This document shows positions 1 through 11,024 of a stretch of DNA of 64,000 nt, piece after piece. Every line of letters begins with the position of its first letter. The stretch's first letter is position 1. The DNA comes from Aporrectodea caliginosa. Taxonomy: Eukaryota > Annelida > Clitellata > Crassiclitellata > Lumbricidae. The position numbers were made by a program, and so were the translations under genes. The stretch is taken from the NCBI GenBank assembly GCA_020284085.1, contig JACEVL010000021.1:594501-658500 (forward strand), read 5' to 3'. A model generated the notes under the pieces. It was not told where the DNA came from, did no database searches, and saw only the letters and a program-made list of their open reading frames with translations.

Positions 1-2130
1 ATCAATCCAACTTCCATTTCGGCAAACAATTATCTTTATGGATCCAGATTCAATTTATGCAGACACATAAGAGAAATAATGAAATACGCTAAAATACTCG
101 GCCGGCAGCATCATGAATTAAATACACTGAAATACACTTTTACTCATTTAACGAATAAGTTTTAAAAATTGGTTTATTCATGGCAGTTGCAAAAATTATT
201 TTCAGCAATCCGACTTCTATTTAATAAGAATTCTTTTCGTCAATCCAACTTGTATTCGACCAATGCTGAAACCCATGCTTTGGTAAATAATTTATAACGC
301 TAAAAAACACGTTAACCAAAGTCGGATTGATGAAAATAATTTCGATTGATGTAAAGAATCTTGCTTACATAGAAGTTGGATTGATGAAAAATAATTCGTA
401 ATTAAACAGAAGTTGTATTGATAAATAATGTTTCCTGCTTAAATATAAGCTGGATTGATGAAACGAACTCTTCCCTAAATAGAAGCTGGATGGATGAAAA
501 GGATTCTTGTCAAAGTAGAAGTTTGGGCAAGCATTTAGGATCGGGTCCGTGTATTTTCTCCCGTCATTTCAGACGTCGTTAGAGTAGGTGGTTATCCCGT
601 AGTTTAGGTTGCTAAATTAATTTGACAATATAAAATAATTTAGCTACCTAAACTACGGGATTACCTAAATTATTTTATATCGTCAAATTAAAATGGAAGC
701 TGGATTGATGAAAAAAATTGTTTCCCTAAATGAAAGTGAGATTGATGAAAGCATTTGTGTATTTAAATAGAAGTTGGATTGGTGGAAATAATTTTAACCG
801 TAAATAGAAGCTGGATTGATGAAACTAAGTTTTGATGCAATAGAAGCTGGACTGAAGAAAATAATTGTTTCTGTAAGTAGAAGCTAGACCATGAGAATAG
901 TTCTTTGCCTAAATAAAAGGGTAAAGTCGTAGGTTACGTTGCTAAATTATTTGATATTGTCAATTTAAAATGGAAGCTGGATTGATGAAAGAAATGGTTT
1001 CTAAATGGAAGTGGGATTGATGAAAACATTCCTGTGTTCAAAATTGAAGTTGGATTGATCAAAATAATTTTTACCGTAAATAGAAGCTGGATGAATGAAA
1101 TTAAGTTTCCGATTCAATAGAAGCTGGATTGATGAAAATAATTGTTTCCGTAATTAGAAGCTGGATCCATGAGAATATATCTTTGCTTAAACATAAGTTC
1201 TATTGATGAAAACTATTTCTTTCGTCAAATAGAAGTTGGATTGATAAAAGTAATTTTTTCCAAATAAATGGAAGCTGGATTGATGATAGTTAACATGCAC
1301 ATAGCTAAACTGCTTACTTACCAACGTCAAGTACGGCATTGAAGACATTAGAATAATTTAGCAACATAAACTACGACTTTACCAATAAAAGTTCCATTGA
1401 TGAAAAATATTTTTTCGTTAAATAGAAGTTGGGTAATTTTTTTTTTTAAATGGAGGCTGGATTGATTGAAAAATGGTAAAGTCGTAGTTTACGTTGCTAA
1501 ATTATTCTGATGTCTTCAATGCCGTACTTGACGTTGGTAAGTAAGCAGTGTACCTATGTGCATGTTAACTATCATCAATCCAGCTTCCATTTCATCAAGA
1601 ATTTTTTCATCAGTCCAACTTCCATTGAATTGGAAAAATTACTTTTATCAATCCAACTTCTATTTGACGAAAGAAATATTTTTCATCAATGGAACTTTAT
1701 TTAAGCAAAGATATATTCTCATGGATCCAGCTTCAAATTACGGAAACAATTATTTTCATCAATCCCGCTTCTATTTACGGGAAAAATTATTTCGATCAAT
1801 CCATCTTCAATTTTTGAACACAGGAATGTTTTCATCAATCCCACTTCCATTTAGGGAAACAATTTCTTTCATCAATCAGCTTCCATTTTAAGGTGACAAT
1901 ATAAAATAATTTAGCAACGTAAACTACGACTTTACCAAATGTTCTTCGTGAAATGGAAGCGGGATTGATGATAGTTATCATGGACATAGGTAGACTGCTT
2001 ACTTACCAACGTGAAGTACGGCATTGAAGACTTTAAAATAATTTAGCAACCTAAACTACGGTTTAACCAATAATTTAGCAACTAAACTACGGGTTTACCC
2101 ATCGTACCTTCCGCGCAGCATACCAAAAGA
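1..2130. repeat. Inverted and tandem repeat locus (foldback/satellite-like)
   Basis: A degenerate unit of roughly 30-45 bp, core GAAGCTGGATTGATGAAAA followed by a T-rich stretch and AAATA, recurs from about 300 to 1290. Its reverse complement recurs at 1-260 and about 1570-1890. The units are punctuated by a second module, GTAGTTTAGGTTGCTAAATT, in both orientations (near 594, 637, 905, 1350, 1478, 1905, 2050, 2075). The arm at about 1257-1386 is a near-perfect inverted copy of about 1472-1600. No coding potential is convincing. It looks like a foldback-type transposon cluster or a satellite rearranged by inversion. Confidence 0.75.
594..662. repeat. Perfect-looking hairpin between punctuating modules
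   Basis: TCCCGTAGTTTAGGTTGCTA is followed about 25 bp later by its near-complement TAGCTACCTAAACTACGGGA. The two form a stem of about 25 bp around an AT-rich loop. Confidence 0.75.
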
Positions 2131-2149
2131 TGCCGTCAAAAGTAATCGT

Positions 2150-2330
2150 AATCTCCAATTTCTAAAGCGCCACTCGAAAGCCAAGCGCAGGGCACTAGCT
2201 TATTCACGAGCGCTGCGTCTAGTCAAAAGGGTTATCCGAGAGAGCAGTCCGAAGGAGGTTCGAGTCCGGTTTCCAGAGGATTAGAGGGGTCAGAGTATAC
2301 CTGCTAAGGTGGGTGTCGTTTACGTCGAGA
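2150..2330 (-). repeat. Dispersed retroelement 3' fragment (family also at 37285-37420)
   Basis: The segment around 2155-2290 (AAAGCGCCACTCGAAAGC, then a GC-rich stretch) matches the reverse complement of 37285-37410, including the GCGCTTTATAAATT-like end typical of LINE/SINE tails elsewhere in this window. A GGTTCGAGTCC word resembles a pol III B box. Family assignment is uncertain. Confidence 0.5.
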
Positions 2331-2589
2331 GTTGGGCGGTAGATGATCAGTTGACGCCCGTAAACTTACGCACCCCGATACTAAATGCTTGTCGAAGTTT
2401 GATTGATGAAAAATAAATACAAATTATTTCTACATGAATTTGTACCTGTAAATTCATACCACTTTTAGCATTAGAAGTCGATTTATGCCCACACGCGCAT
2501 TTTTCCTTTGGAATTCACAAAATGGCGAGCGATTGAAAATCTGCCTAAATGGATCTAAACTTTAGATTTCTTTATTAGCTTGTTCTACC

Positions 2590-2757
2590 ACCTGGCGAAT
2601 AATATTAAGCGTAATAGAGTCTTTCTGCAATGTGTCCATTTTGCTGTCCGCGGTATCTAAATTAGTTTTTAAATGCTTCCGTGACAATCCGTAACGTAGG
2701 TTTGTTTCAGACAACCCAAATTAAACAAAAGAATTAAAAAAATGGCATGTTCATAAA
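2590..2757 (+). pseudogene. Degenerate copy of a zinc-finger-like repeat ORF
   Basis: Nucleotides 2620-2740 match the reverse complement of 33350-33490. The readable peptide MCPFCCPRYL, then a stop, then TIRNVGLFQTTQIK, parallels CPFCCPRCLKYF and TIRNAGLFQTTHIK in the minus-strand ORF at 33229-33498. It is interrupted by stops and by the hAT-like insertion starting at 2766. I read it as a fossil of a dispersed gene or element. Confidence 0.55.
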
Positions 2758-2765
2758 CGATTGAT

Positions 2766-5700
2766 CAGTGTGATTCTCCTTACAGATTTTATTTTAGTTA
2801 TCGTTACAGTTATATATAGTTAGTGGTTTTTTATTTTAATTATAGGCCTAGTTATAGCTATAGTTAGTATTATTATAGTTATAGTTATAGTTAATGGATT
2901 TTTATTTTAGTTAATTTTAGTTACTACAACGTTACAATAATTATGGCTTTAAGCAAAATTGTGCTTATTAACACGATGTTTCACAATTTGCTCAGAGCTT
3001 TGAAAGCCTTTGAGGCATGGGTTTTCAGCTTCATGAATTATAGGCCTACACGACTTTCCAAAGTAACTGACAAATTGCATGACAAAAAATCAATAATTAA
3101 AGTTACTGGAACTTGCTGACTAAATAAAATGGATGATAGGCTACCTGTGTCGATGTAGAAGACAATATTTTACTAATGTTTTAACAAATACACAGAGGGC
3201 AGGAAAGCAATAAATTACTGATCATGTAGCCTACAATGTGCGCAATCACTCCATTCCCACGCTTGCGACCGCTCAAAAACTTCAGAGACATTTTGACTAG
3301 GCCTACAAGATTAGTATGACCACTAATTTTGCGATATTTCGCCACTCGATCAACTTTGGTCGCAATCGCAATGAAATAGAAACGTTTACAAAACAGTTAA
3401 TAATAAAATGCCGCACTAGTACTGGGTTAATTCACACATGAAAAATCCGTGGCAAACATAGGCTATTACTTAGGCTATAGCGTAGTTTTACGTTCTCATG
3501 TCTGTCCACATAGGCGCCGACTCCACAGGGGCAACAGGGACTTTCGCCCTAGTACTCACCAAAGTCCTGGGGCGAGAGTGTAGTTTCGCCCCAGTACTTT
3601 TTGGCCATTCTGTTACGGGCCGTAAATCACGGGGAGGGAATGGAAGGAATTCCCTCCCCACTTTTAAGCTTGGAAAGGGAACGTGAAGCCATTCCCTCAC
3701 CACAAATGTGTCTATGCTGTGTCATTTTTCTAAGCTGTGTCATAAATATATATGGCGTCAGACCCAATCGCCCCAAACTGTTCCTTGGGAGAGTATTGAA
3801 ATTTTGTTTTAGAGTTATATGTATATATATATATATTCCGCAATTGCGAACCCACAACGATATATATACCTCCTTCCTCATCATCCCTGAGCGCAGTGGT
3901 ATCGCTTTTCGCCGTTCCCACAACCTCGTGACCTCCCGGGTCAATAAGGCCGAACGGGACAAGGACGACATCAGCTAGGGTCGGGGAGTCGAAAATTGTC
4001 AGTGAACAACGGCGGGCAGCAGAGGGGAAGATTGAATGTTTTGGAAAACTGGAGAACTCGAGGTTAAATGCTTTGCTCTCAGTACTGGAAAGTGGACCGG
4101 GATATGGAGTCCAACTCGTTACCGGTCGGACTGGGAGTTTCTACTTTCTGAGTCCGTGCGACAAGGAGTTGTGAGGCGACGACAGATTAGCGCTGTCAGA
4201 GGGAAACTGCGCTGTGAGGGAAACTGAGGCCTATTCATCTACACTCGCTGCATTCTTCATCCGTTCGCTGACGGACTTCGACTCATTTATCAATGCGTTG
4301 CCGACACTACGCTACCCTCGCATACCGGTCTTTGTCTCGTCGCCCTCCCATCACGCGCCATTCCGATGCACCGGGCTCTACGGTATTATTATTATTTTTG
4401 CGTAACGTCTAATTGAATTCGAATTTAGGGCTTAATTGCTAGTTTCCTTTAATGTAACGATTGGACAAAGTTTACTTCAATTCATTCATTCATTAATTCG
4501 TTCATTCATACATTCACAATCGGTCTTTCTTGTACAATACTCTGAACCATGGCAGGGTAGATAACAGGCAGACGTTGTTTTCTCTTGTTGGTGTGGACGC
4601 TGTTGTTTGTTGGCAAGTTTTTCTCAGGTGACAGAAATTGTTTTAAAAGGATCTTTTCGGTCAAAATCCACTGTAGGCCTAATTCTTTTTCTTTGTAATA
4701 CCGTTGGTGATTTGTATTTAGAATCGCGGTAACGACTTAAGGAATCTCTTACTTACAGTGCCCTATATATACCCACTCTAAGTCTTATATCGCCTGTTTT
4801 ATCAGCGAGAGGTCAGCAATGCACTTTGAGCCTGAGAATTGTTGCAGACGTACATTTGGCTGTTGAAACAGTTATAGGTTTTCTTCTTCATTAATTCAAA
4901 GAGGAAGGACGATTTGACGTGCAGGACTGGTGCTATATTTCATTCTTAGAGAGGGCGATTACAGAATGGAAGACACTGGCCAGTTTTAGACAGGAGAGAA
5001 GGCTATTCGATCTGAGCATAGACATATATAGGCCTACAGTAACAAGTCATGGGCTCCAATATTATTTATAGGGGATTAGAGGTCCATGCCTAAGTATATA
5101 ATGCCCGGTACGTGGGCTTCAGATAGAGGGGGAGGGAGTGATGGAGAGGGGAGATACTCAGATACAGAGACAGAGTTCACATAGTTAAAACTTGATATGT
5201 CTGTAAACTGTAAACAGTGAGACTGAAGTTTATGATTGGCCCAATCTTTGGATGGTTTGGTAGTGTTAATTGCAAATATATACTGACACCCCATGAGAGA
5301 CTCATCATAGGCACTTCTGACCTAACACAATGAAACCACGATCGAACAAGAATTGTCTTCAAGCGTTTGCGGACATAAGCTCTGTCTTATCTTTAAACGA
5401 TTACCATAAACATTCAAATGTATGGTGCAGATGATATAAATGTATTTAACATTTACGTTGAAGATGATATAAATGTTCCCAATAACTTTAATTTGTTAAC
5501 CTATAGTGTGTAACTGAACTAACTCAGTATAGTGGGCTTCTTAATGGAACTATACGAGTATAGGCCTACACGCTGCTGGAGGGGCAGTTTTCCCACTCCA
5601 CATTTTGAAACAGATTTACTCCCCGGCGCCCATTCAAAATATCAAAAAAAATCAAAATACATAATGAAATTTACTTATTTGTCAGTGATAGTAGAGGTAG

Positions 5701-6100
5701 TTAGTTAGTACTACATGTAGCTTGTAGTTACAGAAAACCGAAATTTTAAGTTTATTTTTTTGCCAGTTGAAAGGGCTTGAGGAAAGGGGGACTCGGGGAG
5801 AGGGAAGCCAGGGCAGGATACGCGATGGATCATCCGATCAAGTATTTATGGGAATGAAATTCTTGCCCCAGGACCTTTAACTAAAAGTCGGCGCCTATGT
5901 CTGTCCATATCCATGATGCACTTTCTATTTTTCATGTATTAACGAAAATAAAGATGAATTTTCGTTATTGTTATTTTCGTTATAGTTATAGTTATAGTTA
6001 ATGATATTTTTTAGTTATAGGCCTAGTTATAGTTATCGTTAACGAAATCATTTATTTTCGTTAACGAACATTTTCGTTATCGTTAACGAGAATCACACTG
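2766..6100. mobile_element. hAT-like non-autonomous element with 8-bp TSD
   Basis: The element starts CAGTGTGATTCTCCTTA and ends TAACGAGAATCACACTG (terminal inverted repeats). It is flanked on both sides by the 8-bp direct repeat CGATTGAT (2758-2765 and 6101-6108). A CAGTG terminus plus 8-bp TSD is the hAT signature. Subterminal regions carry TATAGT-type repeats at both ends (2805-2930 and 5980-6090). No hAT transposase is visible. A second element at 3511-5897 is nested inside, so the parent is only about 0.94 kb. Confidence 0.82.
3511..5897. mobile_element. Nested element with GGCGCC-containing inverted termini
   Basis: Left end TAGGCGCCGACT and right end AGTCGGCGCCTA are perfect 12-bp inverted repeats. 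The flanks TGTCTGTCCACA (3499-3510) and TGTCTGTCCATA (5898-5909) are direct repeats, 11 of 12 identical. It lies inside the hAT-like element, so it inserted later. The interior (2.4 kb) has short ORFs only (for example 3601-3978), none recognisable. The superfamily is unknown; a 12-bp TSD would be unusual. Confidence 0.65.
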
Positions 6101-6348
6101 CGATTGATTTTGTTCTTGAAATATTCCCGCCCCACACCTTTTCTTCAAAATTAATGTAGGCCTGCGTGATTTTTGTGTTACGCTAGATAGCTCCCTTTCT
6201 TGTAAAGACCATAATATCTAAAGTTGCACGTTATTCATATTTTCATTTTAAGCGTCTCATAGTTGCTCGGCGTTCTGTAGCCTACGTGTCGTCTTCAGAA
6301 TCTGTCTTCACCAAGCTGGTTCACGCTTTCATTATAGGCCATAAATTA

Positions 6349-7532
6349 TAACACTGGGCAACAAAATAATATTTTTTGTTTGCTACTCAGAACTTTAGAA
6401 CTGTTCTTAGCTAAATTTGGGGCGCTGATTTCAAATATGAAATCGAAATTTGGCTAGCACGTCAGGTTTTTTAGGTACGCATAAGTGAGGTTCTACACAA
6501 TTGCGAACTCTCAACTCATACTATCAGAGAAAGTAAAGTATTAAAACTGTATCGGACATTGCTTTTGCACTTGTTCTAAGGTATATTTTGGGTGCTGATT
6601 TCAAATATGAAATCGAAATTTGGCTATCACGTCAGGTTTTTCAGGTAACCATCGGTGAGGTTCCACGGAATTGCGAAATCTCAACTCATATTAACAGCAA
6701 ATGAAAAGTATATTAAAAATGTATGAAGAATTGGATTTTGTGCTTGTTCTTAGCTAAATTTTGGACGCTGATTTCAAATATGAAATCGAAATTTGGATGG
6801 CACGTCTAGTTTTTCAGCTACGCTTCAGTGAAGTTCTACACAATTGCGAATTCTCAGCTCATATACTGTAAGCGAAAGCAAAGTATCAAAACTGTATCAC
6901 ACAATGCCAAGCATTTGCTTTTGCATTTGTTCTTAGTTAAAATTTGGACGCTGATTTCAAATATGAAATCAAAATTTGGCTAGCTTGTCAGGTTTTTTAG
7001 GTACGCATCAATGAGGTTCTACGTAACCGCAAATTAATGCGGTACATTTTGCGGTATGAACTATGCGATGCGTACTTCAAAAACCTGACGTGCTAGCCAA
7101 ATTTCAATTTCATATTTGAAATCAGCATCCAAAATTTAGTTGAGAGCAAGCGCCAAATCAAATGCTTCATACATTTTTAATACTGTGTTTTCACTGATAG
7201 TATGAGTTGAGAATCCGCAATTGTGTAGAACCTCACCTATGCGTACCTAAAAACCTGACGTGCTAGACAAATTTCGATTTCATATTTGAAATCAGCGACC
7301 AAAATTTTAGCCAAGAACAGTTCTAAAGTTCTGAGTAGCAAACAAGAAATATTTTTTTTTGTTGCCCAGTGTTAATGTAGGCGTATACAACTGAAAGAAT
7401 CCCAGAAACCTCATAACTTAAAAACTGGACGTGATAGACAAAAACGGTTTCCGGATTTGGAATCAGCGTATCAAATTTAGTTAGGAACAGGTGTTAGAAT
7501 CCCAGTAGCAAAATGCTTGTTGACCAGTGTTA
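6349..7532. mobile_element. Foldback element built of ~175-bp repeats
   Basis: The outer ends ATAACACTGGGCAACAAAA and TTGTTGACCAGTGTTAT are inverted. A further inner copy of the right end, TTGTTGCCCAGTGTTAA, lies at about 7360. The interior holds four direct copies of a unit beginning with CTGATTTCAAATATGAAATC (about 6425, 6595, 6767, 6950; spacing 170-183 bp). Two inverted copies (about 7085 and 7257) and a diverged third (about 7425) follow. No ORF was found. A long-TIR/foldback DNA transposon is the best reading. Confidence 0.7.
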
Positions 7533-7596
7533 TATATTAATTATAATTATGCTCGCTAATTGACTATTGTAATATTATTCTCTTCTCATTGGTCTT

Positions 7597-7790
7597 CCCA
7601 AGGTTCGTCTTTCACCACTGCAGTCGGTCCTAAATGCAGCCGCCAGATTAATAGCACGTCTACCACGCTACTATCACATTTCTACCTTAATCATGTTTGA
7701 AAAACCACACTGTTTCCTGTCTCTGCACGCATTAAATTCAAAAATCCTCATTCTGGTCTTCAATGCACAACGTGTCATCCAAGGCTGTTT
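7597..7790 (+). mobile_element. CR1-like LINE reverse transcriptase C-terminal fragment
   Basis: The plus-strand translation VGLPKVRLSPLQSVLNAAAR, then LIARLPRYYHIST, matches the equivalent peptide of the minus-strand LINE at 46044-46740 almost word for word. It is frame-disrupted afterwards and has no 5' part. Confidence 0.8.
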
Positions 7791-7924
7791 GAAAAGAGAT
7801 TTTTCTCTTCTTCATATTCGATATTATTGGGAAAGCTTCATCATATTAATATAATACGTTTACTACGTTTAGTCTATATTTAACAGTGAGTAGATGATAG
7901 GCCTATGCTTTAGGGTCGCCCGGG

Positions 7925-8185
7925 GTATTATAATAATAATAATAATATAATAATATAAAAATATCTTTTCTTTAATTTAGCGCCTGACAAACGCACTGCG
8001 CTGTACATTTACATGTTATGCAATTGAAACAATCTTAACTAGTTAACTACTAACAGAACAGACAGCTTGTAATAGCAGCCTACAAAGCAAATCCGCCCTA
8101 ACGGGGCTCGAACTCGGTACCTCTCGCACTCTTCGCCAGATGTTATCCAACGCGCCACCGGACCCCCCCGGGTCACTGCGGTCAC
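7925..8185 (-). mobile_element. tRNA-derived SINE, copy 1
   Basis: On the minus strand a tRNA-like head has an A-box (TGGCGCGTTGG) and a B-box (GAGTTCGAGCCCC). A body follows, ending GGCGCTAAATTAAAG and then a (TTA)n tail at 7925-7960. The same layout occurs at 12505-12775 and 37045-37280. Confidence 0.8.
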
Positions 8186-8722
8186 TGCGGGTTTTATGGT
8201 CACCCCGTCATTCTAGCAAAATATCAAGTCTATGGTAATTCTAGTGCACTGTCATATCTATGCTGTTTCCGGTGAATTTCGTCATCATAGCGAGAAGATT
8301 ACTTGTTGAATTTTGAATTTTCCTCGAATTTTTCCAATATTTGACATATTTTCTTAAAGGAAATGGTGAGTAGGCCTATAACTTACTATTTTTTCACAAT
8401 GATTTGTGGGATGAAATTTTCAGAAAAATTCCATTGATTTGTTATTGCATCTGGCCTTCGAAACCTTGTTTTTATAAATTGTGTTGCACATGGCAGACCG
8501 CCATTGTCACAAAATTGTTACTGCTACTCAATTGGGGCTATATGGCCACTACAAGTATGGGTAATATGGCCAGTGTCCATATAACCCTGTGCAATGTCCA
8601 CATTGCCCCGTTATGATTATCTAAGTTTTAGGAATAGCCCTATGTTATTTTTATTATTAGGCCTACCACCCAAACTTGTGCCTAACCCTATAGTAACAAG
8701 ATTTTATTTTATATATAGAGAA

Positions 8723-9350
8723 ATGGTTAGACTGTACAAGACAAAGAATTTGCGAGCACAATGGTCAGAAGAAGATGCGGGTATTGCTGTGGCTGCCGTT
8801 GAAGGTGGAATGTCGTTAAAGAAAGCTGCCAAAGATTGTCATGTTCCACGTAGGCCTACGACCTTACGAAGGAAACTGAAATTGAAAAGATGTGGAAGTT
8901 CTATTAAGACAGTTTTGGGTTGTCCAACAATTTTAAAGCCACAACAAGAGCTGGAACTCGTAGACATAATTTTGCATTATGAAGCGAGATTATTTGGAAT
9001 GACTTTGATAGACATTAGTAGACTTGTATTTCAGTATTGTGAAGCGAACAAAATACAACATTCGTTTAATCAAGCACATAAAATGGCTGGTGAAGATTGG
9101 GCTGCAGGCTTCCTCAAAAGGCATCAAAATTTATCTGTGCGGAAACCAGAAGCGGTTCTATATTTCGTGCAGCTGGATTTAACAGAGAAAAGGTGTCAAT
9201 GATGATCCTGTTCCATCGACATCAACCCACTCAGCAGTCGAGCAGTCCTATCAAGTCAACGATGATTGCATTGTTCCATCGACAGTTGCGCAAACAGAAA
9301 TGCTGGAAACATCATTTTCATACATTCTCAATGCAGGAATCACTTTATTG
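8723..9350 (+). pseudogene. Jerky/pogo-like transposase, N-terminal part
   Basis: From the ATG at 8723 the product begins MVRLYKTKNLRAQWSEED, followed by AVEGGMSLKKAAKDCHVPR, a psq-type helix-turn-helix. A CENP-B-type DNA-binding region follows with MAGEDWAAGFLKRH and, after a frame change near 9150, FRAAGFNREKV. This order is typical of Jerky/CENP-B/pogo transposases. The motif order and the shift near 9150 are seen directly; the family call is from memory. The DDE catalytic domain that should follow is absent, so this is a dead copy. Confidence 0.8.
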
Positions 9351-9446
9351 ATTCGTCATGGAAGTGGGAGAAAAAACGAACTGTTTCTCATAGCACAATC
9401 TTGACAAGCTCGCCGTATAAAGTCATGTTAGAAGGGAAAAAAAATA

Positions 9447-10305
9447 CAGCCCGTAAAAACAAAGTTTTTACTATATCCATCTAGTATCCTATAATGCGTC
9501 TTACGAAGCAGTTACCTCTACAAATATATAGTCCGCGTCATTTTACGCCATAGCGTGCGTTTAATCAGGCAGCGCGCCCGTTTTTGTTACGGCCAATGAC
9601 AACGCTGCGTATGGGAAAAGGGGATTCCCCGATTCGAAAAGTTGAGTCCCCGATTCTATAAGCTAGCCTTTTTGGCGGGAGCTGAAATTTTTATAGAATG
9701 AAGTGTCTGCGAGGGCGAGTCTATCTGCCAAGTTTCATGACGATTGAATGATTGTAAGTGATCGAATTAGTCGTCGCAAGATTTGACTTTTTAGCCTGTG
9801 GCTCAAGCAAGCAAGCAACCAAGCAAGCAAGCAAGCAAGCAAGCAAGATTTCCGTAAGTTAAACTAGATGGATAAATAAAATACAGCCCGTAAAAACAAA
9901 GTTTTTTACTAATATCCATCTAGTATCCTATAATGCGTCTTACGAAGCAGTTACCTCTACAAATATATAGTCCGCGTTCATTTTACGACATAGCGTGCGT
10001 TTAATAAGGCAGCGCTCCCGTTTTTGTTGCGGACAATGGCAACGCTGGCCAATGGCAACGCTGCGTATCGGAAAAGGGGATTCCCCGATTCGAAAATTTG
10101 AGTCCCCGATTCTATAAGCTAGCCTTTTTGGGGGGAGCTGAAATTTTTATAGAATGAAGTGTCTGCGAGGGCGAGTCTATCTGCCAAGTTTCAGGACGAT
10201 TGAATGATTGTAAGTGATCGAATTAGTCGTCGCAAGATTTGACTTTTAGCCTGTGGCTCAAGCAAGCAAGCAAGATTTCCGTAAGTTAAACTAGATGGAT
10301 AAAAA
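9447..10305. mobile_element. Tandem pair of ~430-bp MITEs
   Basis: Two direct copies (about 9447-9882 and 9885-10303) share over 400 bp, from ATACAGCCCGTAAAAACAAAG through a GCAA-repeat block to CCGTAAGTTAAACTAGATGG. Each begins near TATCCATCTAGT and ends near ACTAGATGGATA, inverted termini of 12 bp. The copies differ by small indels and in GCAA repeat number. No ORF was found. Confidence 0.75.
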
Positions 10306-10684
10306 AGAGGGTGACTCCATCAAAAGGACCAGGAAAAACAAAGGAAAGAAGACACGAAACATTGTGGAAAAGAAAATGCGGAAGGTTAATGAAAAGAGAA
10401 ATGAAGAGAACAATGGAAAGGACATTGAAAAGAAAAGAGGAAAGAAAATAGTCGAAAGGAAAATTAAGACAAAGATAACAAGAAAAAGAAAACTATCTGA
10501 AATTGAAGAAGATGAAGAAGATGACACAGAATGTCTCTATTGTGCTGACTTATTTTCAGCTTCTGCTGAGGGTTGGATTTCGTGCCAGAAATGTAATCTC
10601 TGGGCACACAACAGTTGTGCAGGAGCTGATGATGATCAAGAGACATTTGTCTGTGAGATTTGTAATGACAGTGACAGTGATTAG
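10295..10684 (+). pseudogene. Lys-rich protein with PHD-like zinc finger (C-terminus of Jerky-type transposase)
   Basis: The 129-residue ORF has a Lys/Arg/Glu-rich first two thirds and an acidic patch (EIEEDEEDD). It then has a Cys/His cluster, CLYCADLF then CQKCNLWAHNSCAG then CEIC, which reads as a PHD-type zinc finger. Such a finger is common at the C-terminus of Jerky/pogo-like transposases in invertebrates, and the N-terminal half lies 1 kb upstream. The ATG used here is contributed by the terminal repeat of the adjoining MITE, so it is probably not an original start. It could still be expressed as an exapted small protein. Confidence 0.6.
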
Positions 10685-11024
10685 GTACTGCCTACTGATT
10701 TTAAATTAGATGTGATGTTTACCTTTTGCTTTGGTTTGGCTTCTGTATTTGCAAGTTAATTGTGAAGTTTACACTTCTAAAGTGAACTTGTTCTTTTGGA
10801 ATAATTTCCTTTTCCATAGTAATTCTAGTAAGGTTTTCCTTTTTAAATTGAGCAAAACTGTTTGTGATAGGCCTAAACTGTTACCTTGCTGTACAAAATA
10901 AAATCTCTCTGCTTTTCAAATGATTGATTCTAGTAGCCTATAATAATGAGGTTGTTATTGACATATTTGGGGTAAAATGGACATACTGTGTCCGTATTGC
11001 CCCACACCCTGGGGTTATATGGAC

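Noticed and set aside
1..2130. CRISPR-like regularly spaced repeats
   Set aside because: Units are degenerate, flip orientation, have no unique spacers of fixed size, and the genome is eukaryotic.
3488..3978. Overlapping ORFs up to 125 codons on both strands
   Set aside because: They lie inside a non-coding transposon, conflict with one another and show no recognisable motif.
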